Of a stretch of 64,000 bases of DNA, positions 24,288 to 35,949 are shown piece by piece. The translations under genes were made by a program, and so were the position numbers. Where the stretch lies: positions 58,203,675 through 58,267,674 of the forward strand of contig OY997594.1 of assembly GCA_963921825.1 (NCBI GenBank), in the 5' to 3' direction. Under the pieces are notes generated by a model. The model had not been told where the DNA came from. It was given only the letters and a program-made list of their open reading frames with translations, and made no database searches. The stretch's first letter is position 1. The number at the start of each line of letters is the position of its first letter. Source of the stretch: Erodium maritimum. Its lineage: Eukaryota > Streptophyta > Magnoliopsida > Geraniales > Geraniaceae.

Positions 24288-24685
24288 TGTAAATAAAATC
24301 AGTGCCTTTCATTAATGTGTGGAGAGGTATATATACATGGTGAAGTATTGATAATGGAGAGATAATAGAGAGTGGATGCCTAATATATCTCCATTAGCAT
24401 GATTAACTAAGTTAATTCAATGGGTCTTGCCTGTTGATCAGACGTCGTAGGTAGCCCTCACAGGGTTATTTTTGGTGTTTTTGTCTGTTAGGTTGTTTCT
24501 CTTTATTTCGGTTGTTTGGTGTAACCTTTTGAGGTATTTTTTCAAGAATCCACTTTGGGTTCCTGTAGTAATAATAATTTCATCGCCTATCAAAATAAAA
24601 TAAAAAACTAAGTTAATTCAATGCCTAGAATATCTATGACCAAAGTCATGTTTAACTAAGAGACTATGACACGAAAGTCTTAACA
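24288..24685 (-). repeat. Copia 3' LTR, split by a small retroposon
   Basis: Reading the minus strand, the purine-rich tract TTGAGGGGAA is followed at 24685 by TGTTAAGACTTTCGTG, the expected junction of polypurine tract and 3' LTR. The LTR runs to about 24288 (…TTTATTTACA). Without the 183-bp insertion and one duplication it would be about 200 bp. The outer boundary is approximate. Confidence 0.6.
24423..24605 (+). mobile_element. Short LINE-like retroposon fragment with 18-bp target duplication
   Basis: AACTAAGTTAATTCAATG occurs at 24405-24422 and again at 24606-24623. The 183 bp between them are T/G-rich and end in an A-rich tail (CAAAATAAAATAAAA). That combination is a 5'-truncated target-primed retroposon; the lack of a tRNA-like head argues against a SINE. 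Confidence 0.8.
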
Positions 24686-27600
24686 TTCCCCTCAAGTTGA
24701 GGCCACGCATAACAAGGGTTAACTTGGATAGTATTTGGTCAAAACGAGGGCGGAGAAGCGGCTTTCTGAGCATGTCATCCAGTTGATCATCCGTAGAGAC
24801 ATATTTCACTCGAAGCGAGCCTTGACGAACTTGTTCTCGGAGAAAGTGATAAGTGGTGGCAATGTGCTTTATCCAGGAGTGAAAGATCGGGTTTGCGCTT
24901 AGAGAAGTGGCCCAGTGGTTGTCACATTAAACTACATGAGCGTGTGGACGCTTGTGGCCAAGTTCACCGAGGAGTGCCAAATCCACATGAGTTCAGCAGA
25001 TGTGTCAGCCAATGCCTTGTATTCAACTTCAGTTTAGGATCGAGCTACTGAATTTTATTTTTAAGAGCTTCAAGAAATAGGCGTGGAGCCCAAATAGATG
25101 GTGTAACCAGTAGTAAAGATGAAGTCATCATAATCACCGGCTCAATCCGCATCAAAGTAGCCATGTAGTTGGATAGGGGATGTAGAGGAGATTTTTAACA
25201 CTTAGTCCATAGTACCTGCAAGATACTGAAATAGGAGTTTCAAGGCTTGCCAATGATCCGTAGTTGGAGACTACATGAACTATGACAACTTGTTTACAGA
25301 AAAATCAATGTCAAGTCTCGTTAAGCTCAAGTATTGAAGGCTGCCAACTAACGTACGATATTCAAGAGGAACAAATATCGGAGAGACCCTATTGTGAAGG
25401 AGTGGTGCCGAGGAAGCCATTGGTGTTGAAACAGGTTTGCAATTTGTCATAACAACTTTACGCAACAAATCCTTAACATACTTCTTCTGGGACAAGAATG
25501 CGTCATCAGAGGTAAGAAACACCTCTACACCAAGAAAATAGGACAACGAACCAATGTCTTTTAGAGAGAACCTCTCCGCCAACTTACGAATTAGATCTCG
25601 GATCGAAGATGACGAGCTTCCTGTGACAATGATATCATATACACGAGAACATATATAGTAATGAGATTATTATGGTATGTAAACAGTGATACATCCAAAA
25701 TGGAGTTGGCAAATCTCAAGGAAATGAGATAGGTCTGGAGCTCATTATACCAAGCCCTTAAGGCTTGCTTCCAGCCATATATTTCCTTGTTCAGCTGACA
25801 TATGTGATCCGGGTAGGAGGGATTGACAAATCCTGGTGGTTGTTTCCTACAAACTTCCTCAACTAGAGAACCCTGTAAGAAGGCGTTGTTAACATCCAAT
25901 TGATTTAACAACCACCTGTGTATAATAGTAATAGTAAGAACAAGACAGACGTTCACAAGCTTAATAACTGGACTGAACGTCTTAGTATAATCCTAGCCTA
26001 AACGTTGATTAAATCCTTTAGCAACGAGATGGGATTTGAAGCAATCTAGAGTACCATCCGGATTTTCCTTAACTCAAAATAACTACTTGCAACCAACTAG
26101 ATTTAGATTAGAAGAAGTCGGGACCAATGTTCAAGTGACATTGGATTGAAGAACATCAAGCTCCCTCTGCATCGTCTTGCGCCGATCTGAATGTTCCAAT
26201 ACCTGAGTAATTGTCCTTGGTATGTCCGACAAGGAAGTAGAGGCAAGAAGGTTAAGTTTGGGGATCGGTTTGGACATATTGTTACGTGATCCATGATCAT
26301 TGAGAAAAGAGTTTAAAACATCATATTCACCGCCATTGTTATCAAACAAAATTTTGATTGAATTTGAAAAGAAATTCTCAACGAGGGCCTTGAACTTGAC
26401 AAAAACAGTGTGTGTATCAAACTTGCGTTTCAAAGGATATATCCAAACATATCGAGTAAAGTGATCAACAAAAACACAATAGTACTTCAAGCCATCATAA
26501 GAGAGGATCGGAGAGGTCCAAACATCACTGAATATAATCTCAAGAGGGTAAGAAGAAGAAATACTAGATGAATAAAAAGGAAGTTTGTAACTTCTAATTG
26601 TAAAACATGACGAACATAATGAATGTAAGTGTTCATTAGAGCATAAATTATGAACTTTATTGATCAAATTAAAAGTGACGTTGGATGGATGGCCCAACTT
26701 ATGGTGTCACAGGATAGAGGAAGAAACTTGGGCTTGATGAACGGAATGTGCAGAAGAAGGCCACATGTACATTCCATTAATACACGGGCCTTTAAGAAGT
26801 GTCCTCCCTGTATGAATGTCGTTCACAATTAATGGCGGATTCAGCTTTTCTAACGAGGGGGGCACCAATTGTTTTTCCCTAATGATTCTTATTTCTAATG
26901 ATTGGTCTCCCATTCGGTTTTTCAACCGAGTCTTAATGATATTCATAGTAGAAAATATGATCTCCATAGTTGTAGTAGCGACGGGTAAGATCAGTCTTGT
27001 TGGCACTACTTTATAATTTTTATCAGAAAGACCGGTATCTAATCTTGCTGATTTCTCCTTCTCGTCAGAATTGATGGACTCAGAATCATTTTTTGAAATA
27101 TTTCTTCATGATTGTAGTTAATTTTGTATAGAATAAAATTCAAAACTTAAATTGATGTAGTCTCCAATTTTAGATAATACCTTAAATACAAATAATTTTT
27201 TTCTAAACTAATTAGAATTGGGAAATTAAAATAAAAAAAATATAAGTACAAAAAATTGAAAAATATATTAAAAGAATACAAAAAAATGATGCACCTAATA
27301 CTAATCCACGGCTGAATTTCCTCAAAAAAAAATATGGTTGAATCTTATTTGTATTGAATAATTACGTTGAATAGTTATGCTTGTAATTATGAAATTAACA
27401 AAAAAGAAAAAGAAATACACGACTGAATTTTATTATTATTAAATAGTTATTTTGATCTTCTTTTAGACAATGATTGTTTTGATTAGTTATGTCTTTAATT
27501 AGAAAAAAGGGAAAGGATAGATGCTAAAATAACTGAAATTATTCTCACTTTCTCTATTTTCAGGGGCTCAAAGACACACGTAATTGAATTTTTTAAAAAT

Positions 27601-28010
27601 ATCAGTAACACAATTAGTTTTGGGAGAATTGAGGGGGGCATGTGCTCCCCTAGGTCCCATACAAATCTGTTCATGTTCACAATAAAGGAAGATGGTAAGA
27701 ATTCAATTGCAAAATGATTTTGTTTGGTAAATTATAAAAATTAGGATAATATTTTTAGTAAGAGACGGAACACAAAGAATATTTGAAGGGGGGAAATGGA
27801 GAAGTTTAAGAGTTCCAATATGTGTGATTACGTTACCCTTACCATCTCCAACAAACAATAAATCCGGGCCACACATATGGGTGATGGAGAGCCAAATTTT
27901 CCAAGTCCTATGTGACGTGGTGTGAAGCCCCGCTACCCACAATCCATTCTTAAGAAGAGGAGCTGGTGTTGACAACATAATGCTTTGGTTTTCGGAGAAG
28001 GGCATGAGGG
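24618..28010 (-). pseudogene. Ty1/Copia gag-pol remnant
   Basis: On the minus strand, from high to low coordinates: a protease-region segment with VGDGKGNVITHIGTLKL (about 28005-27703); an HKLGHPSN zinc-binding motif at the start of integrase and the integrase core with IIFSDVWTSPI and YVWIYPLK (26697-26131); reverse transcriptase with QLDVNNAFLQG, QPPGF and YGWKQALRAWY (25956-25591); an RT/RNase H section with LGVEVFLT and RTLVGSLQYLSLTR (25582-25280); and RNase H with STDDQLDDML (24809-24618). Stops and frame changes separate the blocks. No 5' LTR was found. An hAT-like insertion sits at about 26830-27674. Confidence 0.85.
26830..27674. mobile_element. hAT-like non-autonomous element inserted in the Copia remnant
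   Basis: GTTCACAAT occurs at 26821-26829 and again at 27675-27683. The inner left end reads AATGGCGGATTCAGC with a nearby GAGGGGGGCACC. The inner right end has GGGGGGCATGTGCTCCCCT and ACAAATCTGTT, corresponding to the CAGTGGCGGATtyyGG…GGGGGCAC ends common in plant hAT-like MITEs. The middle is AT-rich without a transposase. An 8-9 bp duplication fits hAT. Confidence 0.7.
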
Positions 28011-28600
28011 ATTGACAGTTTTGTTGCTATAATTCAACATCACTCCTTACACATTTGCAAGATGGTAAGGGATGTGCAACAAGATTGTGGATTTCGAGCA
28101 TGGAGTGAGGTTCCGGGCCAATATGCGGAGATTGAGTTATAACAACCTGGTATGTTATGTATGAGTATTTTCATATTGATGTAGAAAGGAACGTGTTAAC
28201 TAGGTCATATTAGCTGATGTAGGTTATAATATGGTACAGATTCAAGTGATATGGCTGATTCCTTGTGCGTCAAGGTAGTGAGTTGGGAGATGTTGAGGCC
28301 TTGTGTCCAAGACTTTGCCGGTTCTAGGTAGGTTCACTTGGGGTTTTCGTTGCCTCTTGTGTTTTTTTTCAAATGATTGTTTTTTCTTGTTCTAGTTTTT
28401 GGCTTTCTAGTCTTCGAATGATCCTGTTTAGAGTTGTATCCCCGTCTTTGTAATCCAAGGATATCAATAAGGAATCCATCTATAAAGAAAGTCAAGTGTT
28501 TGTATATGTATTGAGTCTTGTTGTTAACATGACTACTTTTGACTATGTATAACTTGTTTGACGAACGAGTCACTGCGAGCGGGGCTGTGGAAATAAAGGA
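28011..28600. other. Unassigned DNA between Copia and Harbinger remnants
   Basis: T-rich DNA. A segment near 28430-28480 (…CCCCGTCTTTGTAATCC…ATCAATAAGGAATCC) resembles the 3' end of a plant LINE, but no ends are visible. Confidence 0.3.
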
Positions 28601-28602
28601 AA

Positions 28603-29769
28603 TCATATCAGGGGTTTAACTGTGTGACCACTCTCTTGTTGATGTCGTTTTTTGGAGCATAGTGCTCCGAAAAAAGTGTGCCATATCCACAGGTCTTGGG
28701 ATGCAACGACTTCTAGCATGATTATGGGGACGTTTGTGTGCTCCCTGCTCGAGAATTGTGCAGCCCATACCATAGAACAATTCTTCCAATACCAGTGCAT
28801 GCAGTCAAGACTCCCTATCATCCCCGGGAAGTCGCATAGTTCGTTGATTTCCAACAGATGACGTGTATCCTCCTCGGTCGGGCGTCGTAGATATGTCCGC
28901 CCAAAAATCATGATGACGCCGATGCAAAACTTCTTGACGCATTCCAAAGTAGTGCTCTTCGCCATTCGCAAGTACTTATCAACGGTATCGACATGACCTC
29001 CATAGCATAAACGATGTGCTACCGTGTACTTCTGGTTTGGAGAGAATATGTGCTTCCCTGTAGCATCCTGTTGTTGACGGAATTACGCGTACCGGTCACT
29101 CAATACATTCATGATCTGTACGAAAGTCCCCTCGACATCCAGAAGCGTCGACAAAATTGTTGGTCGTTGTACACCTGATTAGGCGCAAAGTAGTCAGCAA
29201 TCAAGCGGTCGTTCCTTCAGCTTGATTACGCTCTATCACTCTCCGCTTTGGTGGTGCCGTCGAGGTTGAACCCTCGGCCTCATCTTCTGCCCTTGGATGT
29301 ATACTTCCCAAAAGCCGAATTTGAATTCGTAGCGTCGTTGCTATAGCCACCCTTGTCATCGTCTCATTGATTTCTTCAGGGTCATTTTCTCTAACTCTGA
29401 CAATGTTGGAAAACGATCCATCGTTAAAAAGAAAAAAAATCCGAGAACGAAGTTTGAGAGAAAAGAAAATGAAAGACGAATTGTAGTGTAGAAGAGAGGT
29501 GTGAAACTGAGGTAGGGTGATTGTGTATTTGTAGGAAAAATTTAGGGTTATTTTGAATTCAGTCGGCGCCATGTGTCAGCGTGGGACAAACCCGCCGACT
29601 AGCCGTTGGGCCAACGAAGGCTCGTCGCGCCGTGGTAGATTCTTGAGGCGACAATCTGCGACGGCACGCCAAACCACGGCTCCAACGACGGTGCGTCGTG
29701 ACAGCGAGCCGTGACAGGGCCTACGACAATACGCAAACGACGACACATCGACGACCGTTGAAACTGCTC
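28603..29769 (-). pseudogene. Harbinger transposase remnant with one intact terminus
   Basis: Minus-strand blocks follow the HARBI1-like order: a start region from ATG 29421; KRRVIERNQAEG (about 29240); YTVAHRLCYGGHVDTVDKYLR (about 29030-28970); then FPGMIGSLDCMHWYWKNCSM with the catalytic-type Asp, IIMLEVVASQDLWIWHTFFGA (28971-28640). Everything after the LWIWHTFFG block is missing, and frame changes are present. The upstream edge is a Harbinger-type terminus: GAGCAGTTTCAACGGTCG on the minus strand, ending at 29769, followed by TAA. The other terminus was not found, so the element is truncated. Confidence 0.8.
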
Positions 29770-29772
29770 TAA

Positions 29773-30788
29773 GAGCATGTACAATGGAAATGCCCTTATT
29801 AAGTCTCGAGTCCTGAGTCCTGTATGTTGACTGGACAAAATAGTGGGACTTGGGACTCAAAATAGTGGGTGTTTTGCAATGAGAGGCTTACTATGAGGCT
29901 CCTTATTGTTAGTGGATGCTGAGTGGTTACTTAATTGATATTTTGCTGTTTTATTTAATTCTTTATCAGAAACAGTTTAAATTATATAAAATATAAATAA
30001 TTGTGAAAAATAATTAACAATGATAATAAAAAAAATAAGAAATAAAGTAAACCGCTATTTACTTGTTGTAGATTAAAAGTGTATATATGGTGGTCTAAAA
30101 TGAAATGAAATGACTAGAAAAAATTCAAGCCTCCCTATTATCATTTAGCCATTTGCTCTCTCGGCCCTAACATACTAGCGGTTTTAATCAAGAGCATACA
30201 TAGACTCATTCACAACTCACACGATCGGGTGTTGTCATGCAATTACATTGTCTTAGGACTATGTGAATTGTAAACTCATCTAGTTCATTTACGAGTGATG
30301 AGCGTAAATTTGTCCTATCTAATTAGAACTTTTTTTCTCTATGTTTTTACCTTGTTTGTGCCTCGTTTTTATACTTTTACCGTTTTCTAATAAATTGAGC
30401 AAAACCCCGTTCTTAGTCGATATTTGTTAAGTGTTCAAAATATAGTCATGATTGGTCTTGTTATGTAGGCCTCTAAAAAATAAAATTATTGACGAAAGAA
30501 CGATCCAAATCTGATATCAACGGAGTAGATATAAACGAAATAGTGAAAAAAAATCATATTTAGTTAAATCTGATTTTTCGTATTTTAAAAAAAATAGGAC
30601 GCATGACAGCACGGGAGTGGCTGGCGGCGGGACGCAAGCCTCGGCCCGCAATAGTGGGACGTCGCGGGTTGAGGTTGGGCCCGCGTGTTTACGGGAAGCG
30701 GGACGCGTAAAAGCCGTCCCACAACGGGACGGCCCGCGTCCCGCAAAAACGTAAGCCGGGGACGTGGGACGTTGCGTTGTTCATGCTC
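29773..30788. mobile_element. Non-autonomous Harbinger-type element, about 1.0 kb
   Basis: The left end GAGCATGTACAATGG and the right end, reverse-complemented (GAGCATGAACAACGC), match at 12 of 15 positions. TAA flanks both sides (29770-29772 and 30789-30791). The left portion is AT-rich MITE-like DNA, while the right 190 bp are rich in GGGACG/CGTCCC words, so the two halves may derive from different relatives. No transposase inside. Confidence 0.75.
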
Positions 30789-30988
30789 TAAAGTGAACAT
30801 GATATATGTAAAGTAATTCACACATGCTTCTATCTCAAAAAAAGAAAATCACACGGGCTTAATATAGTCTAGTTTAGGCCCAATACCCTTTTTCATTTGA
30901 TTTCATCTTTTGAAGAGTTAGGTCTCCAGACTGAGACTGAGACAGATCGCCGTCGCCGTCGCCGAGGAGTGTGTTGTCAGTTGAAAGG
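30789..30988 (+). promoter_or_regulatory. Short 5' region of the GTPase gene
   Basis: Only about 200 bp separate the transposon edge from the ATG at 30989, so the proximal promoter must be very short or include transposon DNA. No TATA box stands out. Confidence 0.35.
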
Positions 30989-33900
30989 ATGGGAGGGTGG
31001 AAGAAAGCGATGGAGAAGGGATTGGGAGAGATGGCCTTCACCAGAGGCGGCGGGATCATCAACTGGTTTCCCGGCCACATGGCTGCCGCCACCCGCGCCA
31101 TCCGTGACCGCCTCAAGATCGCCGACCTCGTCGTCGAAGTCCGCGACTCTCGTGTCCGTACTCATCCTCTTCATCTATCTCTCTCAATCGCTATCTACTT
31201 CTCTGACTTCAATGTCAATTTGCTTACAGATTCCACTGTCCTCTGCGAACCAGGACCTTCAATCTCACCTCTCGCAGAAGAGGCGCGTCATTGCTCTCAA
31301 CAAGAAAGACCTAGCAAACCCCAATATTATGCATGTAATTTCCCTATTTTGCTACCCATTCTTAACATTATACCACAAATTAGTTCATTTGAAGATGATA
31401 CGATGCCATGGCATTTTTCTCACCAGTGTTTATTTTCTTATATATTATATACTCCTCCACGTCCAAAATAAAATGACGCTATAAAATAATTGTGGACTTT
31501 CCAAGGAGTGACTGAATTATACATGAATTAGTTATGCCACATAAATAGATTAGCAAGTGGAAGCACATGGAGCCATGAGAAAGTGTACTTTTAGTTTCAC
31601 TCCACTAATCTTTAGCTTTTGACAAACAAAAATGATACATATTTCGTAACAAAGTGAGTAAATCCTAACCATGTTGTTTAGTGTTATTGTTTTTTCTTTA
31701 CTGGGTATGACGCTTATATGGTTCAATTGAATTGTGTAGAAATGGGTTAATTATTTCAATTCCTCCAACCAAGATTGCCTTCCAATGAATGCACATAGCA
31801 AAAGCTCTGTTTCCAAGGTTAGTCGCTATAATCAAGGCACCCGCTACTTCAAAATTCAAATTATTTTTCTTGTGTAGATTTTACTTTCTACAGGCAGCTC
31901 TCTGTATGTTTGGTAAGAATTTTAGAAGGTTAATTTGGAAATTCAAAAGGAAAAAAACTGTAAGCTACTCTTTTTTTTTTCTGTCGAGGTTGTTGTTTTG
32001 CTTGTTCTGTGCATTGATGAACATATGCTGAAAGGTAACTGATATTTTTGTCATGAAAAGTTTACTGCATAGGTCTTTGGTTTCACAGCGCTGAAGTCAA
32101 GGAAGCTAAGCTTAATATTTAGTTTGGTCACGTGTTGTAGTTAAATATATACGGCAGTGGAGGGAACATTAAAATCTTGAAACTTTTTGTTACTATACAT
32201 TTGGTTCTCTGTGATCTATGGACTTAACACATTGTCATTGTATATGTGTATTGATTCTGTGGTGCTTGTCATAATATCTTTTCATGGTTTCATATATCAA
32301 AGCTACTCGAACTAGTGGAATTGAAGCTGAAGGAAGTGATTTCAAGGGAACCTACCCTCTTGGTTATGGTGGTTGGAGTTCCCAATGTTGGGAAGTCAGC
32401 TTTAATTAATTCAATTCATCAAATTGCATCATCCCGCTTTCCTGGTGAGGTTTTAACTCTGTCATCTATCATTGAAATGGTAGGATATTTCTTACGGTCA
32501 AGGTTCTAAAAAACGCTAGGCGTTAATCGGGCGGCTAGGGCCTTTCGGGATTAGTCGGGGACTAGTCGAGGAATATTCGGGCTTTTTTTCTTTCTATTTT
32601 TTCTATAATTTCTTAACAAATATTTTATTATATATTTGAACAAAATATGAATTGTATTATAAAAAAACAGTAACAGACATGTAGAATACAATATATATAT
32701 ATATTTGTTACATTTATATCCTCAAAAGACTAAAAGTTCAAATAAACAATGTTAATATCCTTATGAAAAAAATAAAAGGTGGCAATAAACTGTTGAAAAT
32801 TAATATGACAATCTCCTTAAATGATAAAAAAAAAGTGTCTACAAACAAATAAAAAACATTAACATTCACAAATCTTTAAATTGTTAGTATTTATAGCTTA
32901 CTTTAGAAATAAATATTACATATATTTAAGATATATTAGTAATAATTATTATAATGATAAATATTTAAGATAACAAAACTTAAAAATCGGATCAGCGGGG
33001 ATTTTTAGAACGCCGACCCGATTTTTCCTAATCCGCCTAAAGGCGCCCGATTTGTTAAAATCGCCTCGGTGTTTTAAATACCCCGGCCTAGGCCCAAATT
33101 TTAGAACATTGCTTACTGTCATAGCCATGTGTAACCAGTGAAGTTTAATGAAGTTAGCTGTGTATATTCTGTGAGGTAAAGGAGTTTAGCAATGATTTTT
33201 TTGGGGGTTTTCATAGTGCAGGTGAAAATGAAGCGAGCTAGAGTGGGCCCATTGCCTGGTGTCACTCAAGATATTGCAGGGTTCAAGGTCTTACCTTATG
33301 CTTCATTTGCCATCTGTTTTCTGAATAAATTAGAATGAGATTTGTCATATTCAAGTCACTGGTAGTAGCTTACCTGATCAGCTGCTACGTGGTAACAGTC
33401 CTGGTCTGCCTAAAGAGAGTAATATTGTTGTTCTGAACATAGACTTATATTGCATCTTTTCATTTTGTGATTTGTTGCTTTATTTTGTTGATTTCTATGT
33501 ACCAAATCTTTTCCATTTTTCTTGTTTTGCTAAATGCTGATCAAGTTCTTATTTTGTTTTAGAACTCCGTGTTATGCTTGTATACAAGCCAGGTGGTTTT
33601 ACTTGAACACCCTTTTCTAGTGCTTCCATATTTATCGTCGTTACTTCCTCTGAAAATTTTCATTAAGATAAATCCTTCACAATGTTGATTAGTTTGTTTA
33701 GAAGAGTTTATATTGAATTTGGACAACAAATGTACAGATTGCTCATCGGCCTAGCATATATGTTCTGGACACACCAGGAGTGTTGATCCCAAGCATCCCA
33801 GACATAGAGACAGGATTAAAGCTAGCTCTAACAGGTCTAGTTCTTATCAGTCTTCTTTTTGGATGGTCCCGGAATATTTCAACTTATACTTATGTTACAT

Positions 33901-34470
33901 AAGATTCCTTTTGTTAGCAATGTATGCTGAAACACGCTAGGGCGGGGAGGACTACCACATGTTATATGTGATTTTCTAGTTAGACTCATCTTGGCATCTG
34001 AGAAGCGTTTTTACCATTTGTTTTCTTTTGAAAGTTTCCATAATGAAAATACATGTTAAAATTCATGTGCAGGGTCTGTGAAAGACTCCGTGGTAGGTGA
34101 GGAGCGCATTGCTCAGTACTTACTGGCAGTTCTAAACATGAGAAACACTCCTTTTCACTGGAAGCACTTGAGTGAAAGAACAGAAGGGGTTCAATCTAAC
34201 TTGCATGATTGTGTCCAAGATGTTCAACTAGCATTGTACTCTACTCTTTCAGAATTCGATGGTGCTATGGAAGATGAAAATGACTTGGAGGGTCTTATAG
34301 AACAGCAGTTTGAGGCACTGCAGAAGGCGCTGAAGATCCCTCACAAGGCATCTGAATCCCGTCTGATGGTATCAAAGAAGTTTCTAACTTTGTTTCGGAC
34401 GGGTAAACTCGGTCCTTTCATCCTTGATGATGTCCCTGATGCGAACTCCTGCATCATGAAACCTTTTTGA
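30989..34470 (+). CDS. SIN2: Circularly permuted GTPase, DAR GTPase 2 / SIN2 type (mitochondrial ribosome assembly)
   Basis: Seven exons (30989-31153, 31230-31334, 31740-31817, 32303-32444, 33217-33287, 33738-33834, 34073-34470) close in phase to 351 codons. The protein starts MGGWKKAMEKG, then INWFPGHMAAATRAI and VVEVRDSRIPLSS as in YlqF/MTG1 proteins. The G motifs are in permuted order: NKKD (G4, residues 79-82), GVPNVGKS (G1, 141-148), DTPG (G3, 198-201). YlqF relatives act in large-subunit ribosome assembly; Arabidopsis SIN2, the relative I recall, is mitochondrial and affects ovule integuments. An upstream TTG/GTG extension is possible but ATG 30989 fits the family N-terminus. Intron 4 holds an hAT-like MITE (32499-33111). 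Confidence 0.92.
32499..33111. mobile_element. hAT-like MITE in intron 4 of the GTPase gene
   Basis: The left end is CAAGGTTCTAAAAAACGC and the right end, reverse-complemented, is CAATGTTCTAAAATTTGGG. The 8-bp flanks CTTACGGT (32491-32498) and CTTACTGT (33112-33119) match at 7 of 8 positions. The ends are GC-richer than the AT-rich core, as in the CAAGGTTCTAAAA family of plant MITEs. It starts about 54 bp downstream of the donor splice site (exon 4 ends 32444). Confidence 0.8.
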
Positions 34471-35949
34471 GAGTTTTTTTCCTAGATTTACACATGTAAA
34501 TGGTCCCCTTTATACAATTTCAGGATGGTATCATGTACTTTCAGACTTCATTGTTGTTGAAATCAATTGTATTTGTGATGCTAGGTATAGACAATACTTC
34601 CCATTTCCTTTTAACTTATAGGAGAGGCATTTGGAAATTAATGGATTTCTTCCAGTTTCTAATTAACTTTTTGCCTGCTGTGAAGGGTGTTGTTCTATGA
34701 GCAATTGAGCAAACTTGTGACAGGCATGCAATTCAGATTTGATTAGCCGGTTGCAATGTTGTTTATCTACTATATTTTCATATTTGCCTGATTTTTTTTA
34801 TTTGTCGCTCAAAGGACTAGAAATCAAACCATGCATGTATCAGGTTTGGAGGGAAGAGTCTAAGCGTTAGGTTAAGACTGCAAGTCTGTAACTTAAACTG
34901 CATGTCCTGTTTCTTGATGAACCAACAACTGGCCAAAACTGTCATTGGGCTAGCATCTCTCACCCAGATTTTTTGGCCTCTAATTATATATGAGTTTTGC
35001 AGATGGCTTTTGAGGCTTGCCATTTTCTGTAGAAGATATCAAGGTACACTTGGGAAGAGAGTGTGCTATTTCACTGTCAAGCTGATTTTACTAGTAACTA
35101 TGATGCTATAGAGATTAATTTCAGGCATTTTTTATCTGTGAAAGGTTCAGCATGTCATTGCGCCATAGAACTTGCTTTGGTTGTTGAGGAGTAAAGGTCA
35201 AGGGCCAAACTGTCCTTGACAACCATGGTAAGACTTCACCTGTTTATGTTCTTGTAATTAATATCTGATAGGCCATTGCCTTTTGATATATTGTTATCAG
35301 TTATAGTCACTGCAGTAGAAATAGTTGAGTGCAACAAAAGATATTGTCATGTACTACACATTTATAATTACTATTTACAGGACAGCTGAAATTTTCTTGA
35401 CTGCAATAAGAACTGAAGTACATAGTTTTTTTTAATAAACAAGGAGATTTTATTGATAACCAGGAGTCCACACAAAGACAACAAAAAAACACCAACCCGA
35501 AAGAGGGAAGAATACATAGGAAAATACAAGAATCATACCAGAGCAAGTGCATGACATTTGCTGATTTTGAATCCTCCCCAATGAGAAAATATCGAGGACT
35601 GGTATGACTGGAAGCGTGTAACATCACTTTCCTCTTAAATGATCTGAAAGCTATGAATTTGCAGTTATTAAGTTGACATTTTGAATTGAAAGAAATAAAT
35701 AGCACCCGGCTGTTCTTGTCTTTTCTCCACAACTAACTCAAGTGATGGAGCCTCATAACCTACCACAAATGAAGTTTATGCGGTTCTGTTTATGTCTGAA
35801 GTTGGTCTATGCAATAGCGCTTACGTGCACGTTTTAGAACGACAATATCATCCGACTCGTGCAGTATATGTATCAGTAGCAGTACTTGTAATAGCTCTAT
35901 AACAAAGTACTTGATTGTCGTACTAGTTGCTGCTTGAGTCTGCCTGAAA
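34471..35949. other. 3' region of the GTPase gene and intergenic DNA
   Basis: The first few hundred bases should contain the 3' UTR of the GTPase gene. Near 35428 a T run followed by AATAAACAAGGAGATTTTATTGATAACC looks like the reversed 3' end of a LINE-type retroposon, but no target duplication was found. The 141-codon minus frame at 35732-35307 is low-complexity and unsupported. Confidence 0.4.

Noticed and set aside
26636..26660. TTAGAGCATAAATTATG as another Harbinger terminus
   Set aside because: It lies within the Copia integrase coding remnant and has no partner terminus or TAA duplication.
35428..35740. Reversed LINE 3' end with poly-T
   Set aside because: It looks plausible, but no target duplication or second boundary was found, so it is only mentioned in the intergenic entry.
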